From: Bacillota bacterium
GTDB taxonomy: Bacteria > Bacillota > Limnochordia > Darwinibacteriales > DTU012
Direction: 5' to 3'
DNA length: 64,000 bases
Assembly: GCA_012840925.1 (NCBI GenBank)
Contig: DUVS01000008.1
Location: 1-64,000 of the forward strand
Position 1 is the first letter of the stretch; each line of letters begins with the position of its first letter. The position numbers and the translations under genes are program-made. This document shows, in pieces, positions 22,896-33,139 of the stretch. Under the pieces are notes generated by a model, which did not search any database, was not told where the DNA came from, and was given only the letters and a program-made list of their open reading frames with translations.

Positions 22896-23039
22896 GTGAA
22901 GTCTAACAATATGATCACGGTTGCGATCAATGATAGGAGCTCCCTCCCCTCAGGAGTAGTGATCTTTTCACTAATATACGCCGCAATCCATCATAATATG
23001 TATTGCCGGACATATTTTTCACTGGGAGGGGGGGATCCT

Positions 23040-24020
23040 GTGGCCTGGAAAATCGCTTCCTTATATATAGCATCAGTTATCGGAGCTGGTTTTGCATCGG
23101 GACAGGAGCTGGTGCAGTTCTTTGCCCGATTTGGTGGTCTTGCCTATTTGGGTGTGGGGTTGACAACGTTAGGCCTAAGCCTTTGTGGGGGCCAAACACT
23201 CTACAAATGCGTAAGTTGGGGCTTAAGTGATTACAACCAATTAATTAGAAGGTTGAACAACCATCTGGCGCCGTATTTTGATCTGGCTTATACAGCATTT
23301 CTGATTCTGGGTACAGCCATTATGCTCGCCGGCACCGAAATCGTCATTGTTGAAATAGCTCAAATCAGCGGTGGGATGTATTTAACTGCGTTTTTGGTGT
23401 TGATTCCGCTCTTGATTGGGCCTGGCGGCATCTTGAAATTGAATGGATATATGGTTCCCGTCATGATCCTCTTGATTGGATATGTTGCTGTCAGTACGAT
23501 CATCGAGGGTAAGTTCATGTTTCCACCGGGGATGGTGGAGGCCGTACCCTATGGAGTCCTGTACGCTGGATATAACTATGGCTTTGCGCTGGCCGTATTT
23601 GCAGGGATTGGCGGGGTGACCAGCAGCAGCAAATCAGCAAAATCCGGTGGTTGGATCGGCGGTCTGATCCTGGGGGTTTTGATTGCCCTCGTAATCACAG
23701 CTCTATTTGCCAGCCCGCCGGCAATCATGGATGCGCCAATCCCGATGCTGGCTCTGGCTCAGCGGATGAGCCCGACGATGGGCAAGCTGTATGGTTTAGT
23801 GATTTGGATGGCCATGTATACCACAGCCTTAGCCCACGGATTGGCGGTGACGCAGCGGCTGCATCGCCTGGTGTTTTCCCATTGGTGGAAGACAGCCGGA
23901 CTTGTTCTAGGGGTAGTGCTGCTCATTGCCAGGTTGGGCTTTGTACCTTTACTTAGTTTTACTTATCCGATCTTTGGCATAGTGGGCTTGTACTTACTTT
24001 ATCAAGTAATGCGGCGGTGA
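23040..24020 (+). CDS. YkvI-family multipass membrane protein
   Basis: WKIASLYIASVIGAGFASGQELVQFFARFG, ~10 hydrophobic segments. GTG start chosen; the ORF track N-terminus overlaps yyaC antisense. Confidence 0.75.
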   Translation: MAWKIASLYIASVIGAGFASGQELVQFFARFGGLAYLGVGLTTLGLSLCGGQTLYKCVSWGLSDYNQLIRRLNNHLAPYFDLAYTAFLILGTAIMLAGTEIVIVEIAQISGGMYLTAFLVLIPLLIGPGGILKLNGYMVPVMILLIGYVAVSTIIEGKFMFPPGMVEAVPYGVLYAGYNYGFALAVFAGIGGVTSSSKSAKSGGWIGGLILGVLIALVITALFASPPAIMDAPIPMLALAQRMSPTMGKLYGLVIWMAMYTTALAHGLAVTQRLHRLVFSHWWKTAGLVLGVVLLIARLGFVPLLSFTYPIFGIVGLYLLYQVMRR

Positions 24021-24063
24021 ATGCCACACTGACACTTGCAGACGGGCACCGAGGAGGATAGCG

Positions 24064-24582
24064 ATGACAATAGATTCTTCAATGTACGAACAAGGAGTTG
24101 TTTTACTGGAACAGGGGGCATTCGATCAGGCAGAGCAGTGTTTCCGGGCTGCGATTCAAGCAGAGCCGGGGCACGCCCGGGCGTGGAATAAGCTTGGTGT
24201 ATTATACGTCCATCGACGCGATCTGCAGCAGGCTGCAGAGTGTTTTCAAACTGCCATTGACTATGACCCTGAGCTGGCAGCGGCATACAGCAACCTGGGC
24301 AATGTTTATTTTGAACAGGGGGATTTTGAAACCGCTTTAGTGGTCTATCACCGGGCAATTGAAATTGATCCCGAGTGTGCCACAGCCTACCACAATCTTG
24401 GTGTTTTATACAAGAAGCAGGGAAATATTAACGAAGGCATTAAGTATTTAAAAAAGGCGTCCAAGCTATACCGCCGCCGTCCGTGGCAGGGCCGTCAGCC
24501 TCCCAAGCTCACCGGTGTCAGGACAATCCTGTGGCTGATCATTATTGGACTGCTGTTTTTTGTTTTGCTGCAGCACAGATAA
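24064..24582 (+). CDS. TPR-repeat protein with C-terminal transmembrane helix
   Basis: Repeated TPR units (A..ysNLGNVYFEQGDFETALVVYHRAIEIDPE) then LWLIIIGLLFFVLLQ. Confidence 0.9.
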   Translation: MTIDSSMYEQGVVLLEQGAFDQAEQCFRAAIQAEPGHARAWNKLGVLYVHRRDLQQAAECFQTAIDYDPELAAAYSNLGNVYFEQGDFETALVVYHRAIEIDPECATAYHNLGVLYKKQGNINEGIKYLKKASKLYRRRPWQGRQPPKLTGVRTILWLIIIGLLFFVLLQHR

Positions 24583-24847
24583 GGGCAAAACCCCAGCACT
24601 GGTCCAGGGTGGTGCCAGGGTTTCCCTTTAGTGGCGCTTGATCGGCCTCCAGATGAGAATAACGGTTTTCTTCCTAGCCTTCAAGATCGGGTCAATTAAG
24701 GCCTTAAGCAGGTTAAACATGTCATTCCCCCGTTTACGGTATTTGTACCTCGTAATCGGCTTTGTGTTGTATGTTATGAAGGAGATCTATTTTTGGTGAC
24801 AAATTGTTATAGTGAAAGAGGGAATCAAAGGCAGAGGAGGTTTTTCA

Positions 24848-25930
24848 GTGGCTGCAAAAACACCGCTCTATGAGCATCATGTAAACTTAGGTGCCAAGAT
24901 GACGGAATATGCGGGCTTTTTGATGCCGCTCCAGTATACCAGCATTGTAGCAGAGCATCAAATTGTCCGCAGCGATGTAGGGCTATTTGATCTGACCCAC
25001 ATGGGTGAGATTTTCGTTACAGGTACGCAAGCCGAACAATTCTTAAACTATGTGACCACGAACAATGTTGCCAAATTGACACCTGGAGCCATCCAGTACA
25101 GCTTTTTAACTACTGAAACCGGTGGTGTCATTGACGATATTTTGATTTATCGTGTACCTGAAGGATTCTATCTTGTGGTGAATGCCGCAAACAAGGAGAA
25201 AGACTATCAATGGCTGCTGTCTCACGCGCCGGAAGGTGCCACAGTTACAGATCTTTCTCCATTGACAGCGTTATTAGCCGTTCAAGGGCCTAATGCACTG
25301 CCAGTGACAGAAAAGGCTGTGGAAGCAAAGTTTGCCGAGATTCCATATTACCATTTTGTAGATTTGCCTTATCGAGGTGAACGAATCCGGGTTTCTCGAA
25401 CTGGTTATACTGGTGAAGACGGATTTGAGATCTATATGCCGCTGCATATTGCTCCGCTATTATGGGAACAGCTTTTAGCTGTTGGCAAACCCTATGGCAT
25501 TCAACCAATCGGCCTGGGCGCAAGAGATACGCTCCGTTTGGAAATGCGGATGCCCCTTTATGGTAATGAGCTTACGGAGAACGATACACCTTTGCATGCA
25601 GGGTTGGGCAGATTTGTCGATTTTGACAAGGGGGATTTCATTGGCCGAGAAGCATTAATTGAGCAGAAGTCGGCGGGAGTCGACCGGAAGCTGGTGGGTT
25701 TTGTCCTGAAGGAAAAAGGAATTCCCCGGCACGGATATAACATTATCAGAGAAGGAGAGATTATAGGGCGCGTGACCAGCGGAACAATGTCTCCAATAAC
25801 CCAAAAGGGAATCGGCCTGGGTTATGTTGACAGTGTCCATGCCAAGATTGGCAGCATAATTGAGATTGAAATACGCAGGCAGATGATGCCTGCTGAAATC
25901 ATTAAAGGCAGGTTTGTCACTAATAAGTAA
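24848..25930 (+). CDS. gcvT: Glycine cleavage system T protein (aminomethyltransferase)
   Basis: KTPLYEHHVNLGAKMTEYAGFLMPLQY..., GFEIYMP, operon with gcvH/PA/PB. GTG start after GGAGG. Confidence 0.96.
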   Translation: MAAKTPLYEHHVNLGAKMTEYAGFLMPLQYTSIVAEHQIVRSDVGLFDLTHMGEIFVTGTQAEQFLNYVTTNNVAKLTPGAIQYSFLTTETGGVIDDILIYRVPEGFYLVVNAANKEKDYQWLLSHAPEGATVTDLSPLTALLAVQGPNALPVTEKAVEAKFAEIPYYHFVDLPYRGERIRVSRTGYTGEDGFEIYMPLHIAPLLWEQLLAVGKPYGIQPIGLGARDTLRLEMRMPLYGNELTENDTPLHAGLGRFVDFDKGDFIGREALIEQKSAGVDRKLVGFVLKEKGIPRHGYNIIREGEIIGRVTSGTMSPITQKGIGLGYVDSVHAKIGSIIEIEIRRQMMPAEIIKGRFVTNK

Positions 25931-25956
25931 TCTAAAGGCAGGAGGTTGTTGAGAGC

Positions 25957-26340
25957 ATGGAAGTCAGAAAAGGATTACTGTACAGCAAAGATCACGAGTG
26001 GGTACAAGAAGTCAGTGAATCAGTAGTCAGGGTGGGGATCAGCGCATATGCACAGGACCAGCTGGGAGACATCGTGTACATCGAACTGCCCGAAATTGAT
26101 GCTGAAGTGGCCAAAGGCGAGTCCTTTACAGTGGTTGAGTCAGTAAAAGCCGCCTCAGACGTCTTCTCACCCGTGTCAGGAAAAATTGTGGCCGTAAATG
26201 AAAAATTAGAGGACAGTCCAGAATTGATCAATGAATCGCCATATGATGAGGGATGGATTATTGAAGTTAAGAGTGACGAACTGGAACTGTCAGACTTAAT
26301 GACAGCTGAGGAGTATGCCCGGTATATAGAGGAGGTATGA
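25957..26340 (+). CDS. gcvH: Glycine cleavage system H protein
   Basis: Lipoyl motif VESVKAASDVFSPVSG. Confidence 0.97.
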   Translation: MEVRKGLLYSKDHEWVQEVSESVVRVGISAYAQDQLGDIVYIELPEIDAEVAKGESFTVVESVKAASDVFSPVSGKIVAVNEKLEDSPELINESPYDEGWIIEVKSDELELSDLMTAEEYARYIEEV

Positions 26341-27689
26341 TCGTGCCTTACATACCCAATACACCGGAAGAACAGCAGCAGATGCTCAAATCCCTGGGCA
26401 TGAGCAAGCTGGCGGAATTATTTGCCGATATTCCCGATCATTTACAACTAAAACGGCCGCTGGATCTACCAGAACCTCTTGCTGAACATCAACTGCTGCG
26501 CTATATGGGCCAACTTGCAGAAAAAAATGTGAACTTGGATCGCTGTATCTCCTTTCTGGGAGCAGGAGCATATGATCATATCGTACCTGCGGTAGTCTCG
26601 CACATAATCAACAGGGGAGAGTTTCTGACGGCGTATACGCCATACCAGGCGGAAGTGAGTCAAGGTGTGCTTCAGTCGATTTTTGAATTTCAAACCTTGA
26701 TCGCCAACCTGACTAACATGGAAGCGGCCAATGCTTCCATGTATGACGGAGCTACTGCTTTGGCAGAGGCAGCTTTGATGTCCTGCAATGTTACGAACCG
26801 TCGCAAGGTGGCTGCAGCGGCAAATCTTGATCCCCGATGGCTGGAAATTCTGCAGGTATACTTGGAAAGCCAAAATATTGAGCTGATAAACATTGCCTAT
26901 GATCCTGTCACAGGATTAGTTGACCTGGAAGCGGTTGAACCAAAACTCGGAGCAGAGCTGGCCTGCATGATCGTGAGCCAGCCAAGCTTTTTTGGATCGG
27001 TGGATGATGTCGATCGGGTTGCGCAGTGGATCAAATCTTATCAAGGGCTTTTGGTAATGGCGGTAGACCCCATTAGTCTGGGCATTCTCAAGGCACCGGG
27101 GGAATACGGCGCTGATATTGTAGTGGGCGATGCCGGGTGCTTGGGAAATCCCATCAGCTTTGGCGGGCCTAGCGTGGGGTTTTTTGCCGTGACTGGCATG
27201 AAACTGATTCGGAGAATGCCCGGGAGAATCGTAGGCCAGACAACCGACCGTGATGGAAATATTGGTTATGTTTTAACACTGCAAGCCCGTGAGCAGCATA
27301 TCAGGCGGGAAAAAGCCACTTCGAACATCTGTACCAACCAGGCCTTGAATGCCCTGACGGCTACGATTTATCTGGCATTATTAGGCCCGCAAGGTATCAA
27401 GCAGGTAGCATACCAGTGCCTCCAGAAAACTGCCTACTTGCGCAGGAAGCTTGAAGCTGCAGGGTTCAAGCTTAGATTCAATGCACCTGTGTTCAAGGAA
27501 TTTGTGATCCAGGCAGATTGGGATTGGGAAGAGATCAATCAAAGACTGTTGGAGCACGGCTATCTAGGTGGTTTTCCACTGAAACTGGCAGATCCCAATT
27601 TGTCTGATTGTACCTTGATTGCAGTAACGGAAGCTCGAACCAAAGCGGAAATGGATCGATTTGTGGATTTGTTAAGGGGGTGGCGGTAA
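26337..27689 (+). CDS. gcvPA: Glycine dehydrogenase (decarboxylating) subunit 1
   Basis: [22 protein letters not shown]..., [21 protein letters not shown]. Confidence 0.97.
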   Translation: MIVPYIPNTPEEQQQMLKSLGMSKLAELFADIPDHLQLKRPLDLPEPLAEHQLLRYMGQLAEKNVNLDRCISFLGAGAYDHIVPAVVSHIINRGEFLTAYTPYQAEVSQGVLQSIFEFQTLIANLTNMEAANASMYDGATALAEAALMSCNVTNRRKVAAAANLDPRWLEILQVYLESQNIELINIAYDPVTGLVDLEAVEPKLGAELACMIVSQPSFFGSVDDVDRVAQWIKSYQGLLVMAVDPISLGILKAPGEYGADIVVGDAGCLGNPISFGGPSVGFFAVTGMKLIRRMPGRIVGQTTDRDGNIGYVLTLQAREQHIRREKATSNICTNQALNALTATIYLALLGPQGIKQVAYQCLQKTAYLRRKLEAAGFKLRFNAPVFKEFVIQADWDWEEINQRLLEHGYLGGFPLKLADPNLSDCTLIAVTEARTKAEMDRFVDLLRGWR

Positions 27690-29128
27690 TGTTACTGTTA
27701 GATCTGTCGGTTCCTGGGCGGCAAGGCTATGCCCTGCCTAAGCTTGATGTGGAAGAAACACCAATCGAAGAACTGATTCCCGAAACTTACCTCAGAAAAA
27801 GTGAATTGGGGCTGCCGGAACTTACCGAACCTGAGGTAGTCCGGTATTTCACCCAGCTGTCCCGGAAAAATCACGGTGTAGATGTGGGATTTTATCCACT
27901 TGGATCCTGCACCATGAAGTACAACCCCAGGGTAAATGAAAACATTGCAGCCATGCCTGGATTCAGCAGAATTCACCCCCGGCAGCCGGAAAACACAGTC
28001 CAAGGGGCACTGCAGTTAATGTACGAACTGGACCGCTACTTGGCTGAAATTGCCGGACTGGCCAAAACCTCGCTGCAGCCGGCTGCAGGAGCGCATGGGG
28101 AACTGACAGGGCTTTTGATTATCAAAGCCTACCATGAGTTTAACGGCGAAGCTGAACAACGCCGTGAGATTATTATCCCCGATTCAGCCCACGGCACGAA
28201 CCCTGCAAGTGCTCAGATGGCTGGGTTTATTGCCCGGGAAATATCGTCTGACCCACGGGGCGGAGTTGATGTGGAAGCTTTACGGGCGATGGTTGGGCCG
28301 CAAACTGCCGGTTTGATGCTGACCAACCCCAATACCCTGGGCCTATTTGATGAGAACATCGAAACTATTGCCAAGATTATCCATGACGCTGGAGGCCTGT
28401 TGTATTACGACGGTGCCAATGCCAACGCCATCCTGGGGATTGTCAGGCCGGGCGATACAGGCTTCGATATAGTCCATTTCAATTTGCACAAGACGTTTTC
28501 CACACCTCATGGAGGTGGCGGGCCAGGTTCAGGGCCGATTGTGGTCAGCAATAAGCTTGTTGACTTTCTGCCCGATCCCATCGTGGAATACACTGATGGC
28601 AGGTATCATCTGGCCAGGCCCAAGCATAGTATTGGGCCGGTTAAGGCATTTTACGGCAACTTTGGTGTCATGGTCAAAGCCTATGCCTATATCCGTCATT
28701 TAGGGGCAGAAGGGTTAAGGGCAGTCAGTGAAAATGCCGTGCTTAACGCTAATTATGTGTTGAATCAGCTGAAACAGGATTACCACCTGCCATATGACCG
28801 CCTTTGCATGCATGAGTTTGTTTTGTCAGGCAAATGGCAGAAAGAGCTGGGAGTCTCCACTTTGGACATTGCCAAACGCCTCTTGGATTACGGAGTGCAT
28901 GCACCTACCATCTATTTCCCTTTGATCGTAGAAGAGGCGATCATGGTGGAACCAACGGAAACAGAATCAAAAGCGACATTGGATGCGTTTATTGAAGCCA
29001 TGCAGAATATTGCTGAAGAAGTAAGAACTAATCCGGAACGGATAAAATCAGCACCATGCCAAACACCGGTAAAACGGCTTGATGAAACGAAAGCAGCACG
29101 CAGTCCGGTTCTTACAAGAAAACTTTAA
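27689..29128 (+). CDS. gcvPB: Glycine dehydrogenase (decarboxylating) subunit 2
   Basis: PLP-Lys motif [21 protein letters not shown]; real start MLLLDLS, not the upstream ORF start at 27608. Confidence 0.97.
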   Translation: MLLLDLSVPGRQGYALPKLDVEETPIEELIPETYLRKSELGLPELTEPEVVRYFTQLSRKNHGVDVGFYPLGSCTMKYNPRVNENIAAMPGFSRIHPRQPENTVQGALQLMYELDRYLAEIAGLAKTSLQPAAGAHGELTGLLIIKAYHEFNGEAEQRREIIIPDSAHGTNPASAQMAGFIAREISSDPRGGVDVEALRAMVGPQTAGLMLTNPNTLGLFDENIETIAKIIHDAGGLLYYDGANANAILGIVRPGDTGFDIVHFNLHKTFSTPHGGGGPGSGPIVVSNKLVDFLPDPIVEYTDGRYHLARPKHSIGPVKAFYGNFGVMVKAYAYIRHLGAEGLRAVSENAVLNANYVLNQLKQDYHLPYDRLCMHEFVLSGKWQKELGVSTLDIAKRLLDYGVHAPTIYFPLIVEEAIMVEPTETESKATLDAFIEAMQNIAEEVRTNPERIKSAPCQTPVKRLDETKAARSPVLTRKL

Positions 29129-29141
29129 CTTATAAATAAGA

Positions 29142-29170
29142 ACGCCCCCGAAAATTTGATTCGGGGGCGT
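29142..29170 (+). terminator. Terminator-like hairpin between gcvPB and convergent prsA-like gene
   Basis: ACGCCCCCGAA-AATTTGA-TTCGGGGGCGT, 11-bp perfect stem. Confidence 0.7.
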
Positions 29171-29237
29171 ATAGTTTAGTAACTTTGTTGCGTCTGAAAC
29201 CTCAGCAAAAGTTATGTCTAAGCGCTGTTAACTGCAT

Positions 29238-30128
29238 TTAGCGATAGCGGTCTCTCAAAATCGTAATGTTTGCTTCTTGTTCCAGACGATACAGATAATG
29301 GCCTAGATATTCGCTGGCAAGGAATTTGATCAAAGTATCCTCTATTTCGTCCCATTGTTCTTCCAAATTTGCTTCTTTGGCAGCACGCTTATCAGTTACC
29401 AAAACGACATGCCAGCCATAAGCAGTCTCAACCTTATCAAACTGATTGATACCCAAGCTCAAACTCAGGTCTTCAAAGGCGGGTACCATTTCGCCTTTGG
29501 CAAAGTAACCTAAATCTCCACCAAAGCTGCTGGTTTGTGTGTCGTTTGAATAGGTTTTGGCCAACTCCGCGAAATCTGCTCCTTCTTTCAGCTGCTTAAG
29601 CAGATTATCTGCTTCGGCTTCGGTCTTGACAAGAATATGACTAGCCCGTACCGATTCCTGCTGATTAAAGTAATCGCGGTTTTCCTCGAAAAATTGAGTT
29701 ACCTGATCAGGGGTGACCTCTGTCTCCTGTAGAGCACATTGATAGAGAATATACTCTAGTTCCAAAAGCTCAATGAATGAATCCTGATTCAGTCTCCGTT
29801 CTTCCAGATAGTAGAGAAAATTGGTTTCTCCACCTAACTGATACATAATCTCGGCAATGTTCTGCGCCAAGTATGCTTCCATTTCTAGCGGATCCACAGT
29901 AATACCTAAAGCCTTCTGCTTCTGCGTCACCAATTCTTTAAAGATCATATGAGCTAGAACAAAAGTGCCAACTTCCTGTTCCATGGTCTCATAAAACTCA
30001 GACAGAGTAATCTTGCGGTCATTGATTATGGCAACAACCTCATCATCAGTTATATCAGCCGCAAAAACCGGAATGCTGGTCGCTAACAGAATCAAGATCA
30101 ATACGATGGGCAGTCTGTGAAATTTCAA
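29238..30128 (-). CDS. Secreted peptidyl-prolyl isomerase (SurA_N + parvulin rotamase, PrsA-like)
   Basis: Signal peptide, VRASHILVKTEAEADNLLKQLKEGADFAELAKTYSND...GGDLGYFAKGEMVPAFEDLS. Confidence 0.9.
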   Translation of the reverse strand: MKFHRLPIVLILILLATSIPVFAADITDDEVVAIINDRKITLSEFYETMEQEVGTFVLAHMIFKELVTQKQKALGITVDPLEMEAYLAQNIAEIMYQLGGETNFLYYLEERRLNQDSFIELLELEYILYQCALQETEVTPDQVTQFFEENRDYFNQQESVRASHILVKTEAEADNLLKQLKEGADFAELAKTYSNDTQTSSFGGDLGYFAKGEMVPAFEDLSLSLGINQFDKVETAYGWHVVLVTDKRAAKEANLEEQWDEIEDTLIKFLASEYLGHYLYRLEQEANITILRDRYR

Positions 30129-30265
30129 AGAAACATCTTCCTCTCTAACCTATTTGAAGTCGTTAGTACACTATTCGTGATCAGTGGGTAAAAACCTGCC
30201 AGTACTGGGAATATATTTTTGAAACCCCAAGTTCAATCAGCTATAATGGACATGGAGGGATTGGG

Positions 30266-30472
30266 ATGTACAATATAGGAGAGATCCTGCGCCTGAGAAA
30301 GAAGCATCCCTGCGGCGGTGATCAGTGGGAAGTGCTGAAAGCAGGAGTAGACATGCGGTTGAAATGCTTGACTTGCGAGCGGGTGATCCTCATTCCCAGG
30401 GTTAAACTGGAAAAACAGGTCAAAGAGGTAACAGCACCAGCAGCAGGGTCCGACAGTGTCACAGAGAATTGA
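30266..30472 (+). CDS. DUF951-family protein
   Basis: LRLRKKHPCGGDQWEVLKAGVDMRLKCLTCERVILIPR. Confidence 0.9.
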   Translation: MYNIGEILRLRKKHPCGGDQWEVLKAGVDMRLKCLTCERVILIPRVKLEKQVKEVTAPAAGSDSVTEN

Positions 30473-30534
30473 ACTGCACCCTTGTTCCCGGATCGCATAT
30501 ACTACTATGTGATCGCTTATGAAAGGGGATATCA

Positions 30535-31623
30535 ATGATGGCACGGATTCGCAAGTTCTTTGCAGGCGGCTGCACGCCTTTGGGGTTTTACTCGCTTTTT
30601 GACCAGATTATTGGCAAACAGGCTTATCGAATCTATATCCTTAAAGGTGGCCCCGGTACGGGGAAATCGACCTTGATGGCCGGCATTGCTGCTGAAATTT
30701 CAGCCTTGGGTTATGATTTGGAGCAGTTTCACTGTGCCTCTGACATCGATTCTCTGGATGGGATAGCCATACCTGCACTGAAATCGGCTGTAGTGGACGG
30801 CACAGCCCCTCACATTATTGATCCCAAGTACCCGGGCTGCGTTGAAAGAGTAATCAACCTCGGTGAATTCTGGGATCACCGTGGAATTGGCGCCCAACGG
30901 GAGAAAATCATTGAGTTGACCGACCAGAACAAGGCCTGCTACCTGCGGGTGTATCGTTACCTTAGGGCAGCCAAGGAACTTCATGATGATACCTATGAAC
31001 TAAACAGCAGCTTAACGGATCTCAATCAGATAAATCAAATCGCGAACGATTTGATCGAGGATATCTTTCCGGATCATGATCATCCGAGGCAAGTGGGAAA
31101 GCTGAGGAAGCTGTTCGCTTCGGCATATACTCCTCAAGGTCAAGTCAATGAACTCCACAGCATTATGGAAGATTTTTCTGCTCAGTATATTATCAAAGGA
31201 GAACCTGGCACCGGCAGAGATTCCATTCTGGATCGAATCGCCAACCATGCCTCGGCCAAAGGCTATGATGTGGAAGCTTACCCTTGCCCTCTCAGTCCAG
31301 AGCGGTTTGATCACCTGGCCCTGCCCCAATTGGGTGTGGCTGTTGTTTCATCCCATGCGCCCCACATTTATGAGCACAGTAAGGCGAGAGTAATCAATCT
31401 TAATGATTACCTGGATCAAGCCGAACGGAGCACGTATCAATATGTTTTACACAAGAATTTTGTGCTCTTTGATGAGCTGATCAATCTAGCTCTGAAGCAG
31501 CTGCGCAGAGCAAAAGCAATTCACGATGATTTAGAGCAGAAATACATTCCGTTTATGGACTACAGTAAACTGGAACGGGTTAAGGAGGAAATCCTCACCG
31601 ATATCTTGACATTCATAAGGTAA
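30535..31623 (+). CDS. P-loop ATPase, PRK06851-type with two P-loop modules
   Basis: First module KGGPGTGKSTLM; second module KGEPGTGRDSIL; shared 'G.D.E..HC' and 'APHI' patterns. Confidence 0.75.
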   Translation: MMARIRKFFAGGCTPLGFYSLFDQIIGKQAYRIYILKGGPGTGKSTLMAGIAAEISALGYDLEQFHCASDIDSLDGIAIPALKSAVVDGTAPHIIDPKYPGCVERVINLGEFWDHRGIGAQREKIIELTDQNKACYLRVYRYLRAAKELHDDTYELNSSLTDLNQINQIANDLIEDIFPDHDHPRQVGKLRKLFASAYTPQGQVNELHSIMEDFSAQYIIKGEPGTGRDSILDRIANHASAKGYDVEAYPCPLSPERFDHLALPQLGVAVVSSHAPHIYEHSKARVINLNDYLDQAERSTYQYVLHKNFVLFDELINLALKQLRRAKAIHDDLEQKYIPFMDYSKLERVKEEILTDILTFIR

Positions 31624-31661
31624 AGGGGCAAATTCCAAACAGGAGAGGTTGGGTCTTTGGC

Positions 31662-32741
31662 ATGGAAATTGGAATCGTGGGCTTGGCAAATGTGGGCAAA
31701 TCGACATTGTTTAACGCTCTGACGCAGGCTGATGTACCAGCCTTGAACTATCCGTTTTGCACGATTGAGCCGAATGTGGGTGTGGTCATGATCCCAGATC
31801 AGCGCCTTTTGGCTGTAGCCGATCTGGTGCAGCCAGAAAAGGTGACCGGCTCGGTGATCAAGTTTGTCGATATTGCCGGCCTGGTACGGGGAGCCAGCAA
31901 AGGCGAAGGTTTGGGGAACCAGTTTCTGGCCCAGATCCGCGAAGTGGACGCCATTATTCATCTGATTCGCACCTTCAGGAATCCGAATGTGAGCTCTGTC
32001 GAGGGAGAAGTGGATCCTTTAAGGGATTTGGAAATCGTGGAAACCGAACTGATGCTGGCTGATTTACAAACGCTGGAGAACCGCATGGAGCGAGTGAGCC
32101 GGTTGCTGAAAACCGGCGAGAAGAAGTATCGGGAGCAGCTGACGGTGTTGGAGGAAGCCCACCACCATCTCAATCAGGGCAGAGTTGATGCCCTCAACCC
32201 GGACAAGTTCCCCCCAGATCTACGGCTGTTATCCACAAAGCCGGTGGTTTACGTACTCAATGTGGACGAGGATCAGCTGATGGATCCGGGAACGATTGAG
32301 TCATTTGAGATAATCAAGACCAGGGCTGCAGCTAGAAACAGTGAAGTAATCCTACTCTGTGCCGCCGTGGAAGCAGAACTTGCCAAGCTCGATTCCGACG
32401 AAGCCCAGGAATATTTCCAGGAGTTTGGGCTTCAGGAGTCGGGATTACACCGGATTATCAAGGCAGGATATCGCTTGCTGGACTTAGTTACATTCTATAC
32501 GATCAAGGGTGTTGAGACCCGATCTTGGTTGGTTCCCCGTGGAACATTGGCACCTCAGGCGGCAGGGAAAGTCCATTCTGACATGGAACGGGGATTCATC
32601 AAGGCAGAAGTTGTGGCTGCGGACAAGCTGATCGGCTGCGGCTCTTTTGCCAAAGCGAAAGAACAAGGCGCTGTGCGGCTGGAAGGTAAAGAATATGTGG
32701 TCCAGGATGGCGATGTGATTTTATTTCATTTCAATGTTTGA
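31662..32741 (+). CDS. ychF: Redox-regulated ATPase YchF/OLA1
   Basis: GLANVGKSTLFNALTQADVPALNYPFCTIEPNVGVV, TGS domain. Confidence 0.97.
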   Translation: MEIGIVGLANVGKSTLFNALTQADVPALNYPFCTIEPNVGVVMIPDQRLLAVADLVQPEKVTGSVIKFVDIAGLVRGASKGEGLGNQFLAQIREVDAIIHLIRTFRNPNVSSVEGEVDPLRDLEIVETELMLADLQTLENRMERVSRLLKTGEKKYREQLTVLEEAHHHLNQGRVDALNPDKFPPDLRLLSTKPVVYVLNVDEDQLMDPGTIESFEIIKTRAAARNSEVILLCAAVEAELAKLDSDEAQEYFQEFGLQESGLHRIIKAGYRLLDLVTFYTIKGVETRSWLVPRGTLAPQAAGKVHSDMERGFIKAEVVAADKLIGCGSFAKAKEQGAVRLEGKEYVVQDGDVILFHFNV

Positions 32742-32767
32742 CTTATCTAAATTTGTAGTGGTATAAT
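32738..32767 (+). promoter_or_regulatory. Sigma-A promoter for the rpsF operon
   Basis: TTGACT - 18 nt - TATAAT overlapping the ychF stop. Confidence 0.7.
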
Positions 32768-32773
32768 AAAACA

Positions 32774-32814
32774 TGCCCTGCCCCGGGGTGAACCGGGGCC
32801 GTTAGTCCAGAGGG
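32774..32814 (+). promoter_or_regulatory. Putative S6:S18 autoregulatory leader RNA
   Basis: CCCTG[CCCCGG-GGTGAA-CCGGGG]CCGTTAGTCCAGAGGG: nested stems with a CCG-containing loop directly upstream of rpsF. Confidence 0.6.
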
Positions 32815-32830
32815 AGGAGGTGAGCCGACG

Positions 32831-33121
32831 GTGCGTGCCTATGAATTGATGTTGTTGCTTAACCCACAGCTGGAAGAAGAAGCAGTGGAAGCTGTGATTC
32901 AAAAAACCACAGAAATCGTAACATCACGAAATGGTGAAATCGAGAATATTGACCGCTGGGGTAAGCGCAAACTCGCCTACGAGGTACAAGATCTCACCGA
33001 AGGCTTCTATGTGGTAATCCGCTTCAAAGCAGATAACGAAGCGACTACTGAAGTCGATCGTGTGCTTAAGATTACCGAGGAAGTACTTCGTTTTCTGCTC
33101 GTTCGTACTGATAAAGAATGA
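32831..33121 (+). CDS. rpsF: 30S ribosomal protein S6
   Basis: RAYELMLLLNPQLEEE...ENIDRWGKRKLAYEV. Confidence 0.97.
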   Translation: MRAYELMLLLNPQLEEEAVEAVIQKTTEIVTSRNGEIENIDRWGKRKLAYEVQDLTEGFYVVIRFKADNEATTEVDRVLKITEEVLRFLLVRTDKE

Positions 33122-33139
33122 GCAAAGGAGTGATCAACG

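Noticed and set aside
22830-23039. N-terminal extension of the YkvI-like ORF
   Set aside because: Antisense to the 5' end of yyaC and to its upstream region; the conserved protein begins near the GTG at 23040.
24583-24847. Possible glycine riboswitch upstream of gcvT
   Set aside because: No recognisable tandem aptamer core in the available ~230 nt; only a terminator-like hairpin and small ORFs.
27608-27688. N-terminal extension of gcvPB
   Set aside because: Lies inside gcvPA in another frame; GcvPB starts at MLLLDLS.
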